64,000 nt of DNA, taken from Treponema parvum. Its GTDB lineage: Bacteria; Spirochaetota; Spirochaetia; Treponematales; Treponemataceae. Below the pieces are notes generated by a model. It saw nothing but the letters and a program-made list of their open reading frames with translations, made no database searches and was not told the DNA's origin. The DNA is taken from NCBI RefSeq assembly GCF_017893945.1, contig NZ_CP054257.1, positions 558,001 through 622,000 of the forward strand, written 5' to 3'. Of the stretch, positions 61,219 through 64,000 are shown piece by piece (position 1 is the first letter of the stretch; each line of letters opens with the position of its first letter). The position numbers and the translations under genes are program-made.

Positions 61219-63474
61219 ATGTCCTACGATAAAGCATGGGCCGGATTTACCGGCAGGTATTGGAAGCAAGAAGTTAATGTTCGCGATTTTATTCAGCAGA
61301 ACTATACTATATATACGGGTGATAAATCTTTTTTGGAAGGTCCTACGGAGGCAACCGATAAGCTTTGGGGCGAAATTAAAAAGCTTCAAAAAGAAGAAAT
61401 AAAAAAGGGCGGAGTTCTCGACATGGACACAGAAGTGGCTTCGACGCTTACTTCCCACGCCGCCGGTTACATCTGCGCTGAAGGTAAAAAGCTTGAAAAG
61501 GTCGTCGGACTTCAGACGGACAAACCCCTCAAAAGGGCTTTTATGCCGTTCGGCGGAATTCATATGGCGGAAGAAGCCTGTGAAATGTACGGCTATAAAC
61601 CGAGTCCCGAACTCCATAAGATATTCACTCAGTACCGCAAAACACACAACGACGGCGTTTACGATGCGTATACGCCTGAAATGCGCACAGCCAGGAAGAA
61701 TAAGATCATTACCGGTCTTCCTGATACTTACGGGCGCGGCCGCATAGTGGGAGACTACCGCCGCGTAGCCTTGTACGGCATTGATTATCTTATAGAACAA
61801 AAAAAGGCTGATCTGCACAAAAGCGATAAGCTGGCAATGGTGGAAGCCGTTATCCGTAAGCGCGAAGAAATTTCCGAGCAGATAAGAGCTCTTAACGGCA
61901 TGAAGGAAATGGCGCAGATATACGGCTATGACATTTCGCAGCCCGCGACAAATGCGCGGGAGGCTTTCCAGTGGCTCTACTTCGGTTACCTTGCCGCAAT
62001 AAAAACGCAAAACGGCGCCGCTATGAGCGTCGGCCGAATTTCAACTTTTTTAGACATATACATTGAGCGTGATCTTAAAAACGGTACGATTACTGAAAAA
62101 GAAGCTCAGGAATTGGTCGATCATTTTGTTATGAAGCTTCGCTGTGTAAAATTTGCCAGAATAAAATCGTATAACGAACTGTTCTCAGGCGATCCCGTTT
62201 GGGCTACGGTGACTGTCGGCGGAATGGGAACGGACGGACGTCCTCTTGTTACAAAGAACGATTTCCGCTTCCTGCACACGCTTGAAAACATGGGCCCTGC
62301 TCCCGAACCCAACCTTACGGTTCTTTATTCGATATATCTGCCTGAAAACTTTAAAAAATATTCCACCGAAATTTCCGTAAAAACCAGTGCGGTTCAGTAT
62401 GAAAATGACGACGTTATGCGTCCCATTTGGACCGACGACTATACGATCTGCTGCTGTGTTTCGGCAACTCAAGTGGGAAAGGAGATGCAGTTTTTCGGCG
62501 CTCGAGCGAATCTTGCAAAATGTTTGCTTTACGCCATCAACGGAGGAAAGGACGCTCTTACGGGCACTCAAGTAGGTCCCGCTTACGCGCCCGTAACATC
62601 GGAATATCTTGATTACGACGACGTTATTACCAAATATGACGCGATGATGACGTGGCTGGCCGGGCTTTATGTGAACACCCTCAACCTCATCCATTACATG
62701 CATGATAAATATTACTATGAGGCGGCGCAGATGGCTTTGCTGGATTCAAAAGTGCATCGCTCGTTTGCGACTGGTATAGCGGGTTTTTCCCATGTCGTAG
62801 ATTCTCTTTCCGCAATAAAATACGCAAAAGTCAAGGTTATCCGTGACAGCGAAACCGGATTGTCAAAGGACTTTGAAGTGACGGGTGATTTCCCGCGTTA
62901 CGGAAATGACGACGACCGCGCGGACGACATTGCAGTGTGGCTTTTAAAGACCTTTATGAATAAGATCAAACAGTACAAGACGTACCGCAATTCCGTAGCT
63001 TCAACTTCCATTCTTACGATCACTTCAAACGTGGTTTACGGTAAGGCTACGGGAACGATGCCCGACGGACGCAAAAAAGGCGAGCCTCTGTCGCCCGGCG
63101 CAAACCCGTCGTACGGAGCCGAAAAGAACGGACTTTTGGCGTCTTTGAACTCGGTCGCCAAACTGCCTTACGAATATGCGCTTGACGGTATATCGAATAC
63201 GCAGACGATCAACCCGTCCGCGCTCGGCCATAACGATCAGGAGCGTTCCGAAAAACTGGTTCAAATCTTGGACGGATATTTCAGACAGGGGGCTCACCAC
63301 CTTAACGTCAACGTCTTCGGTATCGATAAACTCAAGGACGCTATGGAACATCCTGAAAAGGAAGAATACCAGAACTTTACGATACGCGTATCAGGATATG
63401 CGGTGCGGTTTATTAAATTGACAAAAGAGCAGCAGCTCGACGTAATAGCGCGCAACGCTCACGGCGTTTTGTGA
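61219..63474 (+). CDS. pflB: Pyruvate formate-lyase
   Basis: Glycyl radical enzyme converting pyruvate and CoA to acetyl-CoA and formate in anaerobic metabolism. The 751-residue product has the catalytic Cys pair at 412-413 in 'ICCCVSATQ' (with an extra Cys411) and the glycyl radical at Gly726 in 'RVSGYAVRF'. The N-terminus '[20 protein letters not shown]' is typical PflB. The start codon follows GGAGG. The activase gene follows after a terminator, so both are probably expressed separately. Confidence 0.97.
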   Translation: MSYDKAWAGFTGRYWKQEVNVRDFIQQNYTIYTGDKSFLEGPTEATDKLWGEIKKLQKEEIKKGGVLDMDTEVASTLTSHAAGYICAEGKKLEKVVGLQTDKPLKRAFMPFGGIHMAEEACEMYGYKPSPELHKIFTQYRKTHNDGVYDAYTPEMRTARKNKIITGLPDTYGRGRIVGDYRRVALYGIDYLIEQKKADLHKSDKLAMVEAVIRKREEISEQIRALNGMKEMAQIYGYDISQPATNAREAFQWLYFGYLAAIKTQNGAAMSVGRISTFLDIYIERDLKNGTITEKEAQELVDHFVMKLRCVKFARIKSYNELFSGDPVWATVTVGGMGTDGRPLVTKNDFRFLHTLENMGPAPEPNLTVLYSIYLPENFKKYSTEISVKTSAVQYENDDVMRPIWTDDYTICCCVSATQVGKEMQFFGARANLAKCLLYAINGGKDALTGTQVGPAYAPVTSEYLDYDDVITKYDAMMTWLAGLYVNTLNLIHYMHDKYYYEAAQMALLDSKVHRSFATGIAGFSHVVDSLSAIKYAKVKVIRDSETGLSKDFEVTGDFPRYGNDDDRADDIAVWLLKTFMNKIKQYKTYRNSVASTSILTITSNVVYGKATGTMPDGRKKGEPLSPGANPSYGAEKNGLLASLNSVAKLPYEYALDGISNTQTINPSALGHNDQERSEKLVQILDGYFRQGAHHLNVNVFGIDKLKDAMEHPEKEEYQNFTIRVSGYAVRFIKLTKEQQLDVIARNAHGVL

Positions 63475-63509
63475 TCCGGTAAAACCGAACTTTTGACAAT
63501 TTAAAGGCG

Positions 63510-63547
63510 GAGCCGTTGCGATTTTATTGCAGCGGCTCTGTTTTTTT
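63510..63547 (+). terminator. Rho-independent terminator after pflB
   Basis: GAGCCGTTGC (63510-63519) pairs with GCAGCGGCTC (63529-63538) with one wobble, then TGTTTTTTT. Confidence 0.88.
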
Positions 63548-63617
63548 GTAATAATATCTGTAAGTTTAAGGCGCTAAACTTCAATGCGATGGAACCGCAA
63601 TTCGGCGCTATGATAAT

Positions 63618-64000
63618 ATGGAAACTTGTAAAGGAAACATACATCAAATAGAAACCTTCGGCTCTGTAGACGGACCGGGCGTGCGATTTGTGATCTTTGT
63701 TCAGGGCTGCAACATGCGCTGCAAATTTTGTCACAATCCGGACACTTGGTCGCTGGAAGGCGGCCAGAAAATTTCCGCGGAAGAACTCATTGCACGTGCC
63801 CTGCGTTACCGCCCTTATTGGGGAAAAGACGGAGGAATTACCGTCAGCGGCGGAGAACCTCTTCTTGAAATTGATTTTCTTATCGAGCTGTTTAAAGAAG
63901 CCAAACGCTACGATATAAATACGGTGATAGACACCGCAGGCGGACCTTTTACCCGTCAGGAGCCTTTTTTTTCAAAATTTAAAAAACTTATGGAATACAC
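63618..64000 (+). CDS. pflA: Pyruvate formate-lyase activating enzyme, 3' part outside window
   Basis: Radical SAM enzyme that installs the glycyl radical on PflB. The first 127 residues are visible. 'GSVDGPGVRFVIFVQGC' is followed by CxxxCxxC in 'GCNMRCKFCHNPDTW', and 'GGITVSGGEPLL' binds SAM. The frame is open to the window edge. The ATG has no ribosome site; TATGAT lies only a few nt upstream, so the start is less certain than the identity. Confidence 0.92.
   Translation, partial: METCKGNIHQIETFGSVDGPGVRFVIFVQGCNMRCKFCHNPDTWSLEGGQKISAEELIARALRYRPYWGKDGGITVSGGEPLLEIDFLIELFKEAKRYDINTVIDTAGGPFTRQEPFFSKFKKLMEY

Overview
The window looks like the chromosome of a Treponema-type spirochaete. Supporting signs are a folD gene next to an OmpW-like outer-membrane protein (as I recall TP0732/TP0733 of T. 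pallidum), a PnrA-type nucleoside lipoprotein with its ABC transporter, a grpE-dnaK-dnaJ cluster, a Bacteroidetes/spirochaete-style second type II topoisomerase pair, BspA-like lipoproteins, and a pyruvate formate-lyase system typical of an anaerobe. Species assignment is inference. I found no rRNA, tRNA or CRISPR array.

Layout. 1-4.7 kb: a truncated lipoprotein, an outer-membrane barrel, folD, folE2 and miaB. 4.7-8.1 kb: a small foreign island starting in an 18-codon copy of the 3' end of guaA and bracketed by 15-bp (guaA tail) and 23-bp direct repeats. It carries a MarR regulator and two radical SAM genes (the 'radical SAM mobile pair' arrangement) plus a broken, fused hydrolase/cyclophilin-like gene. 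8.1-12.6 kb: a secreted GH20-like protein, an AraC remnant, a DEAD-box helicase and a PAP2-like membrane protein. 12.8-28.2 kb: a nucleoside salvage locus. It has five tandem nucleoside hydrolases, an EamA-type permease, a complete BMP/Pnr-type ABC importer, a ribokinase-like kinase and a divergent LacI-type regulator fused to a second ribokinase-like domain. An IS110-family element with a likely bridge RNA splits it.

28.3-39.7 kb: an NFACT/RqcH protein, adk, an XRE-cupin regulator, a treponemal hypothetical, a VWA protein, an RluA-type pseudouridine synthase, grpE, dnaK and dnaJ. 39.8-44.6 kb: two membrane PP2C (SpoIIE/RsbU) phosphatases, a STAS protein and a VanY-like lipoprotein in one operon. 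44.6-52.6 kb: a lipid kinase, leuS, a degraded Rpn nuclease, an InlB-repeat/LRR surface lipoprotein, an HU/DUF4469 protein, and a repeat-rich 1-kb gap with a (CGAC)21 tract. 52.6-58.5 kb: parE, parC, a membrane protein and an IMPACT/YigZ protein. 58.6-61 kb: an aldo-keto reductase and two toxin-antitoxin modules. 61-64 kb: pflB and the start of pflA.

How the genes work together. The salvage locus would import nucleosides (BMP lipoprotein, double ATPase, two permeases), split them to base and ribose (five hydrolases), and phosphorylate ribose (kinases), with the LacI-kinase fusion as the obvious local regulator. A second pattern is that seven genes on both strands have a -10 hexamer ending only 6-8 nt before the start codon and no Shine-Dalgarno sequence. 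This suggests leaderless transcription is common here.
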